NCBI RefSeq assembly: GCF_009617585.1
Contig: NZ_WIXI01000037.1
Location: forward strand, 1 to 64,000
Direction: 5' to 3'
Length of the DNA stretch: 64,000 nt
Origin: Endobacterium cereale
Lineage (GTDB): Bacteria > Pseudomonadota > Alphaproteobacteria > Rhizobiales > Rhizobiaceae
Part shown: piece after piece, positions 51,875 through 62,273 of the stretch
Layout of the letters: each line of letters opens with the position of its first letter
Numbering within the stretch: the first letter of the stretch is position 1
Notes under the pieces: generated by a model
Told to the model about the DNA's origin: nothing
What the model saw: only the letters and a program-made list of their open reading frames with translations
Database searches by the model: none
Translations under genes and position numbers: made by a program

Positions 51875-52090
51875 TTATTCTGCTGAGTTCGGTCGTGCCG
51901 GGGTGATGTCGTGCGGGCCGGGCGGGCCATAGACGATCTGGTAGGCCCAGACCATGAAGCCGTAGCTGGCGACGGTGCCGACGGCGACAATGGGCCAGAT
52001 GCCGAAAGCCAGAACAAAAAAAGTAAGAAGTTCGCGGCGGCGTTTCTGACGAAACGAAATCTGCTCCCCTGCGATTGTCTTCTTCATCAT
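51875..52090 (-). CDS. napE: NapE small membrane protein
   Basis: A 71-residue protein with one helix (LLTFFVLAFGIWPIVAVGTV, continuing to VWAYQIVYG) and a positively charged start, matching NapE proteins (KRRRELLTFF; GPPGPHD at the end). Its function is unknown. It opens the operon. The FNR-type box lies 65 bases upstream of its start. Confidence 0.92.
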   Translation of the reverse strand: MMKKTIAGEQISFRQKRRRELLTFFVLAFGIWPIVAVGTVASYGFMVWAYQIVYGPPGPHDITPARPNSAE

Positions 52091-52154
52091 GGCTGCATCC
52101 GCTTCGAGGAATCATATCAACCCGTATCCATGGCTTCGCAGAAGTTCTCCGTCA

Positions 52155-52168
52155 TTGATTTATGTCAA
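52155..52168 (-). promoter_or_regulatory. FNR/FixK-type box of the nap promoter
   Basis: TTGATTTATGTCAA fits TTGAT-N4-(A/G)TCAA. If the box is centred at -41.5, transcription would start near 52120 and leave a leader of about 30 bases before napE. The Crp/Fnr protein at 38349-39071 has the matching recognition helix. Confidence 0.75.
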
Positions 52169-52519
52169 TCAACCGCGGCAAAAAGCATTCTCTTTCCATA
52201 TCGGATAATTTTTCTGTCAGTTATTGGACCGCTGCCTAAGAAACGCTAGCTGCCCTGCCGAGCCGTTGCCCGGGCCGTATCGTGCAGATTTGCGATGGCG
52301 GCTGGACCCAGCCTTTGGCTATTTGTCCCCAGCACTATTCGCAACTTAACTCGTCCCGTAGGGGTGATTTGGACCGGTCGACTGCGCAGCTTGAGAGCTC
52401 ACTGCGACGCTAAGTCAGTCCGCGGTGGCAACCAAAGTGGGTAACGCTCCCTCGCTTAAGGGCCACGTCTAGGCGCAGGCAAACGCTGAAAAATATTGCG
52501 ACGATACTCTTGCCTGTCT
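52169..52519. other. Divergent intergenic stretch between nap and nsrR genes
   Basis: About 350 bases with no gene seen. The two FNR-type boxes flank it. Confidence 0.45.
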
Positions 52520-52533
52520 TTGATTAAAAACAA
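52520..52533 (+). promoter_or_regulatory. Weak FNR-type box upstream of the small gene and nsrR
   Basis: TTGATTAAAAACAA has a perfect left half (TTGAT) and one mismatch in the right half (AACAA for ATCAA). It lies 50 bases before the small gene at 52584. Confidence 0.4.
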
Positions 52534-52583
52534 GGACGGCAGCCTCTGCTGCAATAGCATTGTTTAAAACAGGGAGGCCCAGC

Positions 52584-52766
52584 ATGCCAAAAATAGGGAT
52601 TTTGCGAGACGATATTGATCGGCTTGAAGCGCTGATACGCGATCTACAATCGAAGTACCCGGACCTGCGCACCCTCTCATATGATCGCGCGGCGATGAGC
52701 CTGGAGGTTCGCAGAACGTGCTTTTCCGCTCTCCAACATCAAGAAGACACCAACCAAGGCTCCTGA
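52584..52766 (+). CDS. 60-residue protein ahead of nsrR
   Basis: It begins MPKIGILRDDIDRLEALIRD, then QSKYPDLRTLSYDRAAMSL, and ends EDTNQGS. It is mainly helical, possibly coiled-coil in the first 24 residues. A GGGAGG site lies before the ATG, and the nsrR start follows 9 bases after the stop, indicating an operon. No family recognised. Confidence 0.5.
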   Translation: MPKIGILRDDIDRLEALIRDLQSKYPDLRTLSYDRAAMSLEVRRTCFSALQHQEDTNQGS

Positions 52767-52775
52767 GGAGTTTCG

Positions 52776-53222
52776 ATGCAACTTACTCTTTTTACCGATT
52801 ATGGTTTGAGGTTGATGATGTTCGTTGCAGTTTCCGATGGTCGACGGGTTACGATAGAGGAAGTCGCACGAGCCTACGATATTTCGCGCTCCCATCTCAT
52901 GAAAGTCGCGCAGGTTCTCATACGTGAAAACTTACTCAAAGCGTCACGGGGGCGCACTGGTGGACTGAATTTGGCACGATCAGCAGAAAATGTCTCGATC
53001 GGAGCAATTGTTAGAGCAACGGAAGCTGGCTTTGATTTGGTCGAGTGCCAAAGGCAACAAGGAAATTGCAGGATGGGTCAGGTGTGCCGCTTACGCGGTA
53101 TCCTACTCGATGCATTAAATGCCTTCTTTGAAGTGCTCGATCGTCACACACTCGCTGATTTGATTGCCCGTCCGAGCGATTTCTCCTTTCTCAGTGATGT
53201 GCGGGTTCAAAGCTCTCAATAA
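52776..53222 (+). CDS. nsrR: NsrR-like nitric-oxide-sensing Rrf2 repressor
   Basis: A 148-residue Rrf2 regulator. The start MQLTLFTDYGLRLMMFVAVS is typical of NsrR. The winged helix reads VARAYDISRSHLMKVAQVLI and SRGRTGGLNLARSAENVSIG. Three cysteines, in ECQRQQGNCRMGQVCRLRG, can ligate an iron-sulfur cluster sensed by NO. The C-x6-C-x5-C spacing differs by two residues from the E. coli type but is near other NsrR proteins. It should repress NO and N2O respiration genes until NO appears, and lies right before nosR. IscR or RirA are less likely given this context. Confidence 0.85.
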   Translation: MQLTLFTDYGLRLMMFVAVSDGRRVTIEEVARAYDISRSHLMKVAQVLIRENLLKASRGRTGGLNLARSAENVSIGAIVRATEAGFDLVECQRQQGNCRMGQVCRLRGILLDALNAFFEVLDRHTLADLIARPSDFSFLSDVRVQSSQ

Positions 53223-53296
53223 ATCCGGCTCGGAAACTTGGGTAGAAGCCCTCCCTCTGACGCTTCAATAATCTTATAAACATTCATCAATCATAC

Positions 53297-53310
53297 TTGA
53301 TTTCAATCAA
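53297..53310 (+). promoter_or_regulatory. FNR/DNR-type box of the nos promoter
   Basis: TTGATTTCAATCAA, a perfect TTGAT-N4-ATCAA palindrome, 72 bases before the nosR start. It is the best FNR-type site in the window and should bring nosR under oxygen or NO control. Confidence 0.85.
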
Positions 53311-53381
53311 CGAACGGCGGCCGCGCGTCTTCTAAAGCTCTGTCTATCGACTGTGATATAGATGGAGGACGCGGAAGCCTT

Positions 53382-55688
53382 ATGCGAAAGCGTTACTGTT
53401 GGGCGGAAACGCGGGTATCGATCCGTTCGGTCATAATTATAGTCTGTTCGTGGCTGATCATGATTTTCGGAGGAGTTTCTCTTGGCCAAGCCGCCAATGA
53501 GTTGCCTAACTATCTCGAATCTCTTCAGCCTAGCGACTTGTTCAAGGATGCCGATGCTTTCGGTCAACTTGTTGGAGAGCCGCCTATCGCTCCCGTTCTC
53601 CGGAAAGGAGAAATGGTTGGGTTTGCATATCTCAACTCGGACTTTTCGAGTTCCGTAGGATACTCCGGTAAGCCCATTCATATCGTGGTCGGAATCGACC
53701 CTACTGGTATCATCCGGGGGATCAAACTCGTTGATCATAAAGAACCGATCGTCCTGATCGGAATACCCGAGGCAAAGGTTGTTGCCTCGATGAATGCGTT
53801 GTTAAACAAAGATCTTGGGCGTGTCGCTTCTGGCGAAGAGGCACCGCCGCAGGTGGATATCGTCAGCGGCGCGACCGTTACGGTTCTCGTGATGGGCGAC
53901 AGTATTTCGCGCGCTGCCGTTCAGCTTATCCGCTCTAACCGTCTTGGTGGCGCAGCGGCCTCAAATGCGGCAGAGCCAACGTTTACTCGCAAGCTCGATA
54001 CCTCTAAATCCGAGGTCCGTGACTGGCAGACTTTGATCGGCGATGGCTCCGTGCGCAGCCTGCGCATGACGGTTGGTGAGGTTTCCGAGGACTTTCGTAA
54101 GGCCGGGAAAACCGTTGCCGCCGATAAACCGGAAACCCACGATCCGAATGACAGGTTCATTGATCTCTACCTTGCTCCTGCCAGTGTTCCGTCTATCGGC
54201 CGCTCGTTGTTGGGCGATGTTGCCTACGAGCGTCTCGCGGCGCGTTTGAAGCTCGGGCAGTCGGCCATTCTGGTTGCCGGTGATGGCGCCTATTCCTTCA
54301 AGGGCTCAGGCTATGTGCGCGGCGGTATTTTCGATCGGATCGAGCTTTTACAGGATGGGCAGGGATATCGCTTCAAAGACCGCGACCACACACGCGTGCC
54401 GTCACTCGCGGCCGCCGACGCGCCAAAGCTTCGCGAGATCGCGCTGTTCGTGGTGCCGGAGGAGTTTCCATTCGACGTTACCCAGTCGTTCGATTTGCAG
54501 ATGCTGGTCCAGCGCAATGCGGAAGGGCGCGACAAGTCGATCACCCCTTATCATCTCTCCTACGCTCTGCCTGATAGCTACGTGATCGTTGAAAAGGTCG
54601 AGAAAAGTGTGGCGGTGCAGTCGGCACCCGTCAATCCGGCAGCCGAGCAGTCTGCCGAAATCCGTGCTGAAGGAACCGTCATCGAAGAAGTGCCGCTGTG
54701 GATGCGGATATGGGATATGAACCGTATCAAGATCGGCATCACGGTCGTTGCTCTGCTGATCTTGACCGCGATCTTCTTCTTCCAGGACTGGTTGATGAAG
54801 CGTCCGGTGTTCTTCAAGTGGCTGCGTCGGGGCTATCTGCTGTTCGCGCTGGTCTGGCTAGGCTGGTACGCCAATGCACAGCTGTCGGTCGTCAATGTTC
54901 TTACCTTCTTCAACTTGCTTCGTACCGGCTTCAATTGGGAATTCTTCCTTTCCGCGCCGCTGATCTTCGTTCTGTGGGCTGCTGTAGCAGCCGGTCTTCT
55001 GTTCTGGGGAAGAGGACCTTTCTGCGGCTGGCTCTGTCCGTTTGGCGCGCTGCAGGAACTGACCAACAATATCGCGCAATGGCTGAAGGTGCCGCAGCTG
55101 AAATTGCCGTGGGGTCTGCACGAGCGTCTGTGGCCGGTGAAATACATCATCTTCCTCGGCCTGTTCGGATTGCCGCTCTATTCCGTCGCGCTCGCTGAAA
55201 TATTTGCGGAGGTCGAGCCGTTCAAGACTGCGATCATTCTCAAGTTTGCCCGTGAATGGCCCTTCGTCATCTTTGCCCTGACCATGCTGAGCGCCGGGCT
55301 GTTCATCGAACGGTTCTATTGCCGCTATCTCTGCCCGCTTGGCGCCGCGCTCGCCATTCCCGGTCGGATCCGCATGTTCGAATGGCTCAAGCGCTGGGGC
55401 GAATGCGGTTCTCCCTGCCATCTTTGCGCCAAGGAATGTCCCGTCAACGCGATCCATCCCGAGGGCCAGATCAATGTCAACGAATGCATCTACTGCATGC
55501 ATTGCCAGGAGCTCTACCACGACGATCAGCGCTGTCCGCACATGATCCAGGTCCGCAAGAAAAGGGAAAAATTCATGGCTCTTTCATCCCCCGCATCCCG
55601 TGGCGAGGCGCCGGCCAGAACGGTCGTTACCCATAACGGCGCGCCGATTGAAAAAGTCTCACCATCACCACTCAGCGGAACAAACTGA
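53382..55688 (+). CDS. nosR: NosR membrane flavoprotein for N2O reduction
   Basis: A 768-residue protein. A periplasmic FMN domain with the flavinylation motif SGATVT is followed by five or six helices and two C-x3-C-P motifs ([10 protein letters not shown] and [10 protein letters not shown]). Two 4Fe-4S clusters face the cytoplasm ([31 protein letters not shown]). It passes electrons toward NosZ and is needed for its expression and activity. It starts 72 bases after the FNR-type box and 23 bases separate it from nosZ. Confidence 0.95.
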   Translation: MRKRYCWAETRVSIRSVIIIVCSWLIMIFGGVSLGQAANELPNYLESLQPSDLFKDADAFGQLVGEPPIAPVLRKGEMVGFAYLNSDFSSSVGYSGKPIHIVVGIDPTGIIRGIKLVDHKEPIVLIGIPEAKVVASMNALLNKDLGRVASGEEAPPQVDIVSGATVTVLVMGDSISRAAVQLIRSNRLGGAAASNAAEPTFTRKLDTSKSEVRDWQTLIGDGSVRSLRMTVGEVSEDFRKAGKTVAADKPETHDPNDRFIDLYLAPASVPSIGRSLLGDVAYERLAARLKLGQSAILVAGDGAYSFKGSGYVRGGIFDRIELLQDGQGYRFKDRDHTRVPSLAAADAPKLREIALFVVPEEFPFDVTQSFDLQMLVQRNAEGRDKSITPYHLSYALPDSYVIVEKVEKSVAVQSAPVNPAAEQSAEIRAEGTVIEEVPLWMRIWDMNRIKIGITVVALLILTAIFFFQDWLMKRPVFFKWLRRGYLLFALVWLGWYANAQLSVVNVLTFFNLLRTGFNWEFFLSAPLIFVLWAAVAAGLLFWGRGPFCGWLCPFGALQELTNNIAQWLKVPQLKLPWGLHERLWPVKYIIFLGLFGLPLYSVALAEIFAEVEPFKTAIILKFAREWPFVIFALTMLSAGLFIERFYCRYLCPLGAALAIPGRIRMFEWLKRWGECGSPCHLCAKECPVNAIHPEGQINVNECIYCMHCQELYHDDQRCPHMIQVRKKREKFMALSSPASRGEAPARTVVTHNGAPIEKVSPSPLSGTN

Positions 55689-55710
55689 AATTTCACAAGG
55701 AGAGGACACT

Positions 55711-57630
55711 ATGTCAGAGCAATCACAAAAACCGGGCGTCAATCGCCGGCAATTACTGGGCTCGGCCGCATTTGCAGCGGCCGCCGGAGCCGCAGGTGTC
55801 GGCGCTGGGACAGGCCTGCTGGCCGCAAGCGCTTCCCCCGCCCTCGCGCAGGCTGCGGAGAGACACAGCCACGAAGTGAAGCCGGGCGAACTGGATGAGT
55901 ACTATACTTTCTTTTCCAGCGGTCAGACCGGTGAGGTTCGTGTGGTCGGTTTGCCGTCCATGCGTGAGCTTATGCGTATCCCCGTATTCAATCGCTGCAG
56001 TGCCACTGGCTGGGGCCTGACGAACGAAAGCCGCAAAATTCTGACCGAAGGCTTGTTGCCGGAAGAAAAGGAGTTTCTTGCGGACAAAGGCGGCATCTAC
56101 CTGAACGGCGATTTGCATCATCCCCATTTGTCCTTCACCGATGGCACATATGATGGCCGGTATCTCTTCGCGAACGACAAGGCCAATACGCGGGTATGCC
56201 GCATTCGTCTCGACGTTATGAAATGCGACAAGATCATCCAGTTGCCCAACCAGCATACGGTCCATGGCCTGCGTGTGCAGAAATATCCGCGTACAGGTTA
56301 TGTCTTCTGCAACGGCGAAGACCGTGCGCCGATCCCGAACGATGGCAAGGTTCTCAACGATCCCAAGCAATATCACGCCATCTTCACGGCCGTTGACGGC
56401 GACACGATGAAGGTTGCCTGGCAGGTTATGGTCGATGGCAACCTCGATAACGTCGATTGCGATTACCAGGGCAAATATGCGTTCGCCACCTGCTACAACT
56501 CTGAGGAAGGCGTCAATCTCGCAGAGATGATGGCGAACGAGCAGGACTGGATCGTCATCTTCGATCTCAAAAAGATCGAGGAAGCTGTTGCCAAGGGTGA
56601 TTTCAAGACGATGGGCGGAGTGCCTGTCATCGACGGTCGCCATGGCTCGCCATATACACGCTACATCCCGGTCGCAAACAGCCCTCACGGCATCAACACC
56701 GCTCCTGACGGCATCCATGTCATTGCCAACGGCAAGCTTTCGCCGACGGCAACTGTTTTTGATGTCAGAAAATTTGATGACCTTTTCGCCGGCAAGATCA
56801 AGCCGCGCGATACGGTCGTCGCCGAACCCGAACTCGGTCTCGGGCCGCTCCACACGGCCTATGACGGCAAGGGCTTTGCTTACACAACCCTGTTCATCGA
56901 TAGCCAGATTTGCAAATGGAGTATCGAGGACGCAAAGCGCGCTTATGGGGGCGAGAAGGTCAACCCGATCCGCCAGAAGCTCGACGTTCACTACCAGCCC
57001 GGCCATAATCACACGTCGATGGGACAGACCAAGGAAGCCGATGGTCAGTGGCTGATTTCGCTGAACAAGTTCTCCAAGGACCGTTTCCTTAATGTCGGTC
57101 CGCTCAAGCCGGAAAACGATGAGCTGATCGATATCTCTGGCGATGAAATGGTCATCGTTCATGAAGGACCTTCTTTCGCCGAACCGCACGATGCCACGAT
57201 CGTCCATGCGTCGAAGATCAACCCGGTTCATATCTGGAGCCGCGATGATTCGTTTTTCGCGGATGCGGTCGCCCAGGCAAAGGCAGACGGCGTCGATCTG
57301 AAACTCGATGCCACTGTCATCCGCGACGGAAACAAGGTTCGCGTCTACATGCCGTCCTCGGCTCCGGCCTTCTGGCTTGAAGATTTCACGGTGAAGCAGG
57401 ACGATGAGGTCACTGTCTATGTGACCAATATCGATGAAGTCGAGGACCTGACCCACGGCTTTGCCATCGTCAACTATGGCGTCAACATGGAAATCGGCCC
57501 GAATGCGACTGCGTCGGTTACCTTCAAGGCCAGCAAGGCGGGCGTATGGTGGTACTACTGCTCGTGGTTCTGCCATGCCATGCACATGGAAATGAAGGGT
57601 CGCATGTTCGTTGAGCCACGGTCGGCTTGA
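55711..57630 (+). CDS. nosZ: Nitrous oxide reductase, clade I
   Basis: A 639-residue periplasmic enzyme reducing N2O to N2. The Tat signal is [20 protein letters not shown]. CuZ histidines lie in [23 protein letters not shown] and GHNHTSMGQ. The CuA site is [16 protein letters not shown] (two Cys, His, Met) near the end. The presence of a Tat motif and the nosRZDFYLX order define clade I. ATG 55711 follows AAGGAGAGG. No frame breaks are visible. Confidence 0.97.
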   Translation: MSEQSQKPGVNRRQLLGSAAFAAAAGAAGVGAGTGLLAASASPALAQAAERHSHEVKPGELDEYYTFFSSGQTGEVRVVGLPSMRELMRIPVFNRCSATGWGLTNESRKILTEGLLPEEKEFLADKGGIYLNGDLHHPHLSFTDGTYDGRYLFANDKANTRVCRIRLDVMKCDKIIQLPNQHTVHGLRVQKYPRTGYVFCNGEDRAPIPNDGKVLNDPKQYHAIFTAVDGDTMKVAWQVMVDGNLDNVDCDYQGKYAFATCYNSEEGVNLAEMMANEQDWIVIFDLKKIEEAVAKGDFKTMGGVPVIDGRHGSPYTRYIPVANSPHGINTAPDGIHVIANGKLSPTATVFDVRKFDDLFAGKIKPRDTVVAEPELGLGPLHTAYDGKGFAYTTLFIDSQICKWSIEDAKRAYGGEKVNPIRQKLDVHYQPGHNHTSMGQTKEADGQWLISLNKFSKDRFLNVGPLKPENDELIDISGDEMVIVHEGPSFAEPHDATIVHASKINPVHIWSRDDSFFADAVAQAKADGVDLKLDATVIRDGNKVRVYMPSSAPAFWLEDFTVKQDDEVTVYVTNIDEVEDLTHGFAIVNYGVNMEIGPNATASVTFKASKAGVWWYYCSWFCHAMHMEMKGRMFVEPRSA

Positions 57631-58997
57631 TGAAACGTCTCCTGATCAGGATAGCAAGGATGGCGGCCATTATGGTCGCCATCCCGGCCGTTGCGAACGC
57701 TGCCGAACGTGTCGTGCCGATTGGTGTCTCTATACAGAGCCAGATCGGCACGGCCGTCGCCGGTGACGTTCTCGTGCTCGAACCGGGCGAGCATGCCGGA
57801 CCTGTGGTGATCGACAAGTCGATCGAATTGCGCGGCAAGACTGGCGCCGCCGTCGTCGGCAATGGCAAAGGAAGCGTGATCACCATTGCCAGTGCTGGTG
57901 TGGCCGTTCGTGGAATTTCCGTCAGCGGTTCGGGGCCAAGCCTCGAAACCCGCGATTCCGGAATCTACGCCGACAGGACGGCGACCGATGCGCTGATCGA
58001 AGACAATACCGTGACGGGCAACCTGTTCGGGATCTATCTGTACGGCGCGAAAAATTCGATTGCGCGCGCTAATCGCATCGTTGGCCTCAAAAGCGGCAGG
58101 TCGAGCGAAATGGGAAATGGCGTAACCGTCTGGAATGCGCCCGGTGCCAAGGTGCTCGACAATGATATCAGCTTCGGCCGCGACGGCATCGCGACCAATG
58201 CCAGCAGAATGAACGTCTTCAGTGGCAATCGCTTCAGCCATCTGCGTTTCGCCATCCATTACATGTACACGAATGACAGCGAGATCAGCGGCAACATCTC
58301 TTCAGGTAACTCGGTCGGTTACGCGATCATGTTCTCCAGCCGGCTGAAGATCATGGGCAATGTGTCGCGAGGAGATCGTGACCATGGGCTGCTTCTGAAC
58401 ACCGCAAACGGCTCGCAGATCAGTGGCAATATCGTTCTGGGTGAAATGCAACCCGTCGATCGCTGGCTTTCCGCTGGCATTCAGTCCGGTGAGCACGGCA
58501 TGCCTGCAAGCGATAGCGACATTGCAAGCGAGACCGAAAATCGACGCCTCGGACCGGAAAAATGCGTTTTCATCTACAACGCCAACCGCAACCGGTTCGT
58601 GGACAATCATTTCGAGAATTGCGCCATCGGTATCCATTTTACCGCCGGATCCGAAGGCAACAGCATGAGTGGAAACGCCTTCATAAATAACCGCAATCAG
58701 GTCAAATATGTCGGCACGCGCTATCTCGATTGGTCGCATGAAGGGCGCGGCAATTACTGGAGCGACAATCCCGGCTTCGATCTGAACGGCGATGGTATTG
58801 CCGACAATCCCTATCGACCAAACGACCTGATCGATCAGGTCCTGTGGACCGCACCTCAGGCAAAACTGCTGATGACCAGTCCGGCCGTTCAGGTCATTCG
58901 CTGGGCGCAGGCACAGTTTCCGGCGCTGCTGCCCGGAGGCGTGGTCGATAGCCGCCCACTGATGACGCCTACCTCTGTCGAGAGGAGTACCCAATGA
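57630..58997 (+). CDS. nosD: NosD copper-site maturation protein
   Basis: A 455-residue periplasmic beta-helix protein. A signal peptide ends near VANAAE. CASH repeats follow (for example IYADRTATDALIEDNTVTGN and ISGNISSGNSVGYAIMFSSR). The family marker NYWSDNPGFDLNGDGIADNP is present. It works with NosFY to build the CuZ centre. ATG 57630 overlaps the nosZ stop, so it is translated with it. Confidence 0.95.
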   Translation: MKRLLIRIARMAAIMVAIPAVANAAERVVPIGVSIQSQIGTAVAGDVLVLEPGEHAGPVVIDKSIELRGKTGAAVVGNGKGSVITIASAGVAVRGISVSGSGPSLETRDSGIYADRTATDALIEDNTVTGNLFGIYLYGAKNSIARANRIVGLKSGRSSEMGNGVTVWNAPGAKVLDNDISFGRDGIATNASRMNVFSGNRFSHLRFAIHYMYTNDSEISGNISSGNSVGYAIMFSSRLKIMGNVSRGDRDHGLLLNTANGSQISGNIVLGEMQPVDRWLSAGIQSGEHGMPASDSDIASETENRRLGPEKCVFIYNANRNRFVDNHFENCAIGIHFTAGSEGNSMSGNAFINNRNQVKYVGTRYLDWSHEGRGNYWSDNPGFDLNGDGIADNPYRPNDLIDQVLWTAPQAKLLMTSPAVQVIRWAQAQFPALLPGGVVDSRPLMTPTSVERSTQ

Positions 58998-59899
58998 CAG
59001 CCTCGGTCATTACCACAAGTGTTTCAAAGCAATATGGCGGTGTTGCCGCCGTCAAGGATGTGTCCTTCGAGCTGAATGCGGGGGAGACGATTGCGCTCGT
59101 CGGCCACAACGGTGCGGGCAAAACGACGCTCATCAAACTGATGCTCGGGCTCATCCGTCCCACCAGCGGGTCGGTGACGATGCTCGGTGGCGATCCGGCT
59201 CGCGGCGATTTTCATGTTCGCCAAAGTGTCGGTTATCTGCCGGAAAGCGTGTCGTTCCACATGGCTTTGACGGGTCGCGAGACGCTTGCCTTTTATGCCC
59301 GCCTGAAACGTGTCGAGTTTTCAAACGCCGAGCTTCTGTTCAAGCGCGTCGGCTTGGCTGCGGAGGCCGTCGACCGGCCGGTTCGCACCTATTCCAAGGG
59401 CATGCGTCAGCGTCTGGGGCTTGCGCAGGCACTGCTCGGAACGCCGCGTGTTCTGTTGCTGGATGAGCCGACCAGTGGTCTGGACCCGGCGTTGCGGCAT
59501 AATTTTTACGACCTGATCAGCGAACTTCGGGCAGATGGTGCGACGGTTCTTTTGTCTTCACACGCGCTGACCGAACTCGAAAATCGCGCGGACCGGGTGA
59601 TCATCATCGACCGGGGCGTGAAGATTGCCGACGGTACGCTTGATGAACTGCGCCATATCGCCAGCCTCCCGACGAGGGTGATCATCAGGCTGTCGGATAT
59701 GGAAGCTTCGCCACGATGGTCCGGTGAATGGTGCAGGCAATCGGGTGGTGCGTGGGAGGTCAGTGTCGACGCAGCCGACAAGATCGACCTTTTGAAGAAA
59801 ATGACATCAGAGCCTTCGCTTCTCGAGAGCCTGACGCTTGCCGAGCCGACGCTTGATGAACTTTATGCGCATTTTCTGGGAAGGCAGGCGGCTCAATGA
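58994..59899 (+). CDS. nosF: NosF ABC transporter ATPase
   Basis: A 301-residue ATPase: Walker A GHNGAGKTTLIKLMLGL, Q-loop region VGYLPESVSFHMALTG, signature YSKGMRQRLGLAQALLG, Walker B VLLLDEPTSGLDPALR and SSHALTELENRADR. It couples with NosY and NosD for copper or sulfur delivery to NosZ. Overlaps nosD and nosY by 4 bases each. Confidence 0.95.
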   Translation: MTASVITTSVSKQYGGVAAVKDVSFELNAGETIALVGHNGAGKTTLIKLMLGLIRPTSGSVTMLGGDPARGDFHVRQSVGYLPESVSFHMALTGRETLAFYARLKRVEFSNAELLFKRVGLAAEAVDRPVRTYSKGMRQRLGLAQALLGTPRVLLLDEPTSGLDPALRHNFYDLISELRADGATVLLSSHALTELENRADRVIIIDRGVKIADGTLDELRHIASLPTRVIIRLSDMEASPRWSGEWCRQSGGAWEVSVDAADKIDLLKKMTSEPSLLESLTLAEPTLDELYAHFLGRQAAQ

Positions 59900-60723
59900 A
59901 CAATATTCTCACAGTCGCCAGAAAAGAAATCCAGGAAGGGCGGCGCAATCGCTGGGTTCTGGCAACCACGCTTCTTCTGGCAGGACTTGCACTGACCCTG
60001 ACTTTTCTGGGAAGCGCGCCCACCGGTAATGTCGGCGTGAACCAACTGGATGTGGTTATCGTCAGCCTGTCCAGCCTTGCCATCTTCCTGTTGCCTCTCA
60101 TTGCCTTGCTTCTGTCGCATGATGCCATCGTGGGTGAAAGCGAGCGCGGGACGCTGATCCTGCTTCTCAGCTATCCGGTCGGTCGCAGCGAGATCGTGAT
60201 CGGCAAGTTTTTAGGTCATCTTTCCATCCTCGCCTTTTCGACGCTGATCGGCTTTGGCGCTGCCGCGGTGGCACTTGTCGCCTCCGGAACCGTGATTTCG
60301 CCGGCAAGCTGGCGTGCCTTCGCCACCATGCTCGGAGCCTCCATCCTTCTCGGTGCGGTCTTCCTGTCGATCGGTTATCTGATCAGCACACTGGTGCGCG
60401 AGCGCAGCACGGCGGGCGGTGTCGCCGTCGGCATATGGCTGTTCTTCGTGCTGATCTACGACATGGCTTTGCTCGGCGGCCTTGTCGCCGCGCAGGGGCG
60501 CTCGGTGCCGTCGCTGTTGCTGGATGGCCTGCTTTTGGCAAACCCGACAGACGCCTACCGCCTGCTCAACCTCGGTTCGGGCGCGGCCAGCACATTGTCC
60601 GGCATGGGTGGCGTTACCGCCGGCAGCAGTCTGTCCGCACCTATTCTGACTGTGGCGCTATTGCTCTGGGCAATCGTGCCGCTTGGCATTGCCAATATCG
60701 TTTTCGCAAGGAGAGAAGCATGA
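59896..60723 (+). CDS. nosY: NosY ABC transporter permease
   Basis: A 275-residue membrane protein with six helices. Its N terminus is NNILTVARKEIQEGRRNRWV, a conserved NosY start, and SERGTLILLLSYPVGRSEIV is a further family block. It partners NosF, with which it overlaps, to build the NosDFY complex. Confidence 0.95.
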   Translation: MNNILTVARKEIQEGRRNRWVLATTLLLAGLALTLTFLGSAPTGNVGVNQLDVVIVSLSSLAIFLLPLIALLLSHDAIVGESERGTLILLLSYPVGRSEIVIGKFLGHLSILAFSTLIGFGAAAVALVASGTVISPASWRAFATMLGASILLGAVFLSIGYLISTLVRERSTAGGVAVGIWLFFVLIYDMALLGGLVAAQGRSVPSLLLDGLLLANPTDAYRLLNLGSGAASTLSGMGGVTAGSSLSAPILTVALLLWAIVPLGIANIVFARREA

Positions 60724-61277
60724 ACTTGACATTCGCGACCGTGGCTTTGGCCGCCATTTTCCTTGCCGGCTGCAGCCCCAAAGAGAATGCCATCATGCCA
60801 GCTCCTACAGCCATGACCGCTGAAGCCATGGGACGATATTGCGGCATGAACGTCATGGAGCATGATGGTCCGAAGGGGCAGGTGATCATGCAGCAGACGG
60901 AAGAGGTCATCTGGTTCTCGTCGGCCCGCGATACCGTTGCCTTCACGATGCTGCCGGAAGAGCCGCGCGACATCGCGGCGATCTACGTGTCCGACATGAG
61001 CAAGGCGCCAAGCTGGGAAAAGCCCGGCGCTGAAAATTGGGTCGATGCTCGCAAGGCGCATTACGTGATCGAGAGTTCTCGTGTGGGCGGCATGGGTACG
61101 GCTGAAGCCGTACCATTCTCTGTGGAGCAGGACGCCATCGCCTTCGCCGCGAAAAACGGCGGTCGTGTTGTCGGCTTCAAGGACATTCCCGAGAATTACA
61201 TTCTGGGTTCGCAAGTTCCGCCTTCCGATGCTCAGGCTCCCGAAGCTCACGGGGCAGGCGGGCATCACCATGGTTGA
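60720..61277 (+). CDS. nosL: NosL copper-binding lipoprotein
   Basis: A 185-residue lipoprotein with lipobox IFLAGCSPKEN. The Cu(I)-binding site is in MGRYCGMNVMEHDGPKGQVI (Cys and Met residues), and the end AGGHHHG is His-rich. It supplies copper to NosZ. The ATG at 60720 overlaps the nosY stop and its stop overlaps nosX by 8 bases. Confidence 0.93.
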   Translation: MNLTFATVALAAIFLAGCSPKENAIMPAPTAMTAEAMGRYCGMNVMEHDGPKGQVIMQQTEEVIWFSSARDTVAFTMLPEEPRDIAAIYVSDMSKAPSWEKPGAENWVDARKAHYVIESSRVGGMGTAEAVPFSVEQDAIAFAAKNGGRVVGFKDIPENYILGSQVPPSDAQAPEAHGAGGHHHG

Positions 61278-62253
61278 GACCATCACACGCCGCAGGGCCT
61301 TGCGGATCATGGCGGCGGGAGCTGGTCTGCCGCTCGTTCTGAGTGGAACACAAGCGTTTTCTCACCCCGAGCCTCTAGTCTGGCGTGGGCATGCGCTCGG
61401 CGCACCGACGACACTGATCCTGAGCCATCCTGACCGTGATCACGCGGAGGGTCTTGTACGTCAGGTGATCGCCGAGGTGAGCAGGCTGGAGGATATTTTT
61501 AGCCTTTACCGTCCGGCTTCAGCGCTCTGTGAACTCAACAGGGCCGGTGCTCTCGCCTTCCCGCCGCAGGAGCTGGTGGATCTGCTGACTGTCTGTCATT
61601 CCGTATGGGAAGAAACAGACGGATTGTTCGATCCCACCGTACAGCCTTTGTGGAAGCTGTATGCGGAATATTTTTCCCGAGGCGACGCAAATCCGTCAGG
61701 CCCGGATCGATCCGTGCTTGAAAGCGCACGTGAACTCGTCGGCTTACAGCATGTCAGTTTCAACGCGCATCGTATCGCTCTGTCCAAACGCGGTATGGGC
61801 GTGACGCTGAACGGCATCGCGCAGGGTTATATAACGGACCGGATTGTCGCCCTCCTTCGGGGTGGCGGTGTAGAAAGCAGCCTTGTCGATATGGGCGAAG
61901 TCCGCGCGATCGGTGCAAAACCGGATGGAGCGCCCTGGAAAGTCGGTATCTCTGAAAACCAAAGCGATACCGACATCGACCATTCGGTGTTTGTCATCAA
62001 CAAGGCTGTGGCGACATCGAGTTCCAATGGACTTCACTTCGATCAGGCACGGAATTGGGGGCATATCATCTCTCCCCAAGGCGTTTCCACAGTGCAGCGC
62101 TATCGCAGAATGACCGTCATTGCACCCGATGCAACTCGGGCAGACGCGCTCTCGACCGCGTTTACGCTGATGGAAACGGCGGCGATACAGAAGGTGCTCG
62201 CGCAGCATCCCGACATCGAAGCTGATTGGGCACCGTCCAACCGCGCAAATTAA
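61270..62253 (+). CDS. nosX: NosX ApbE-type flavin transferase
   Basis: A 327-residue periplasmic protein. An RRRALRIMAAGAGLPL export signal precedes an ApbE domain with LEDIFSLYRPASALCELNRA, GLFDPTVQPLWKLY, MGVTLNGIAQGYITDRIVAL and VDMGEVRAIGAKPDG, all ApbE blocks. It attaches FMN to the SGATVT threonine of NosR. This clade I gene often sits last in the nos operon, as here. Confidence 0.93.
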   Translation: MVETITRRRALRIMAAGAGLPLVLSGTQAFSHPEPLVWRGHALGAPTTLILSHPDRDHAEGLVRQVIAEVSRLEDIFSLYRPASALCELNRAGALAFPPQELVDLLTVCHSVWEETDGLFDPTVQPLWKLYAEYFSRGDANPSGPDRSVLESARELVGLQHVSFNAHRIALSKRGMGVTLNGIAQGYITDRIVALLRGGGVESSLVDMGEVRAIGAKPDGAPWKVGISENQSDTDIDHSVFVINKAVATSSSNGLHFDQARNWGHIISPQGVSTVQRYRRMTVIAPDATRADALSTAFTLMETAAIQKVLAQHPDIEADWAPSNRAN

Positions 62254-62273
62254 CCGACCAAGGATATTAACAC

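Noticed and set aside
55753..57585. 610-codon frame opposite nosZ
   Set aside because: Long only because of GC-rich codon bias; the nosZ protein is unmistakable on the other strand.
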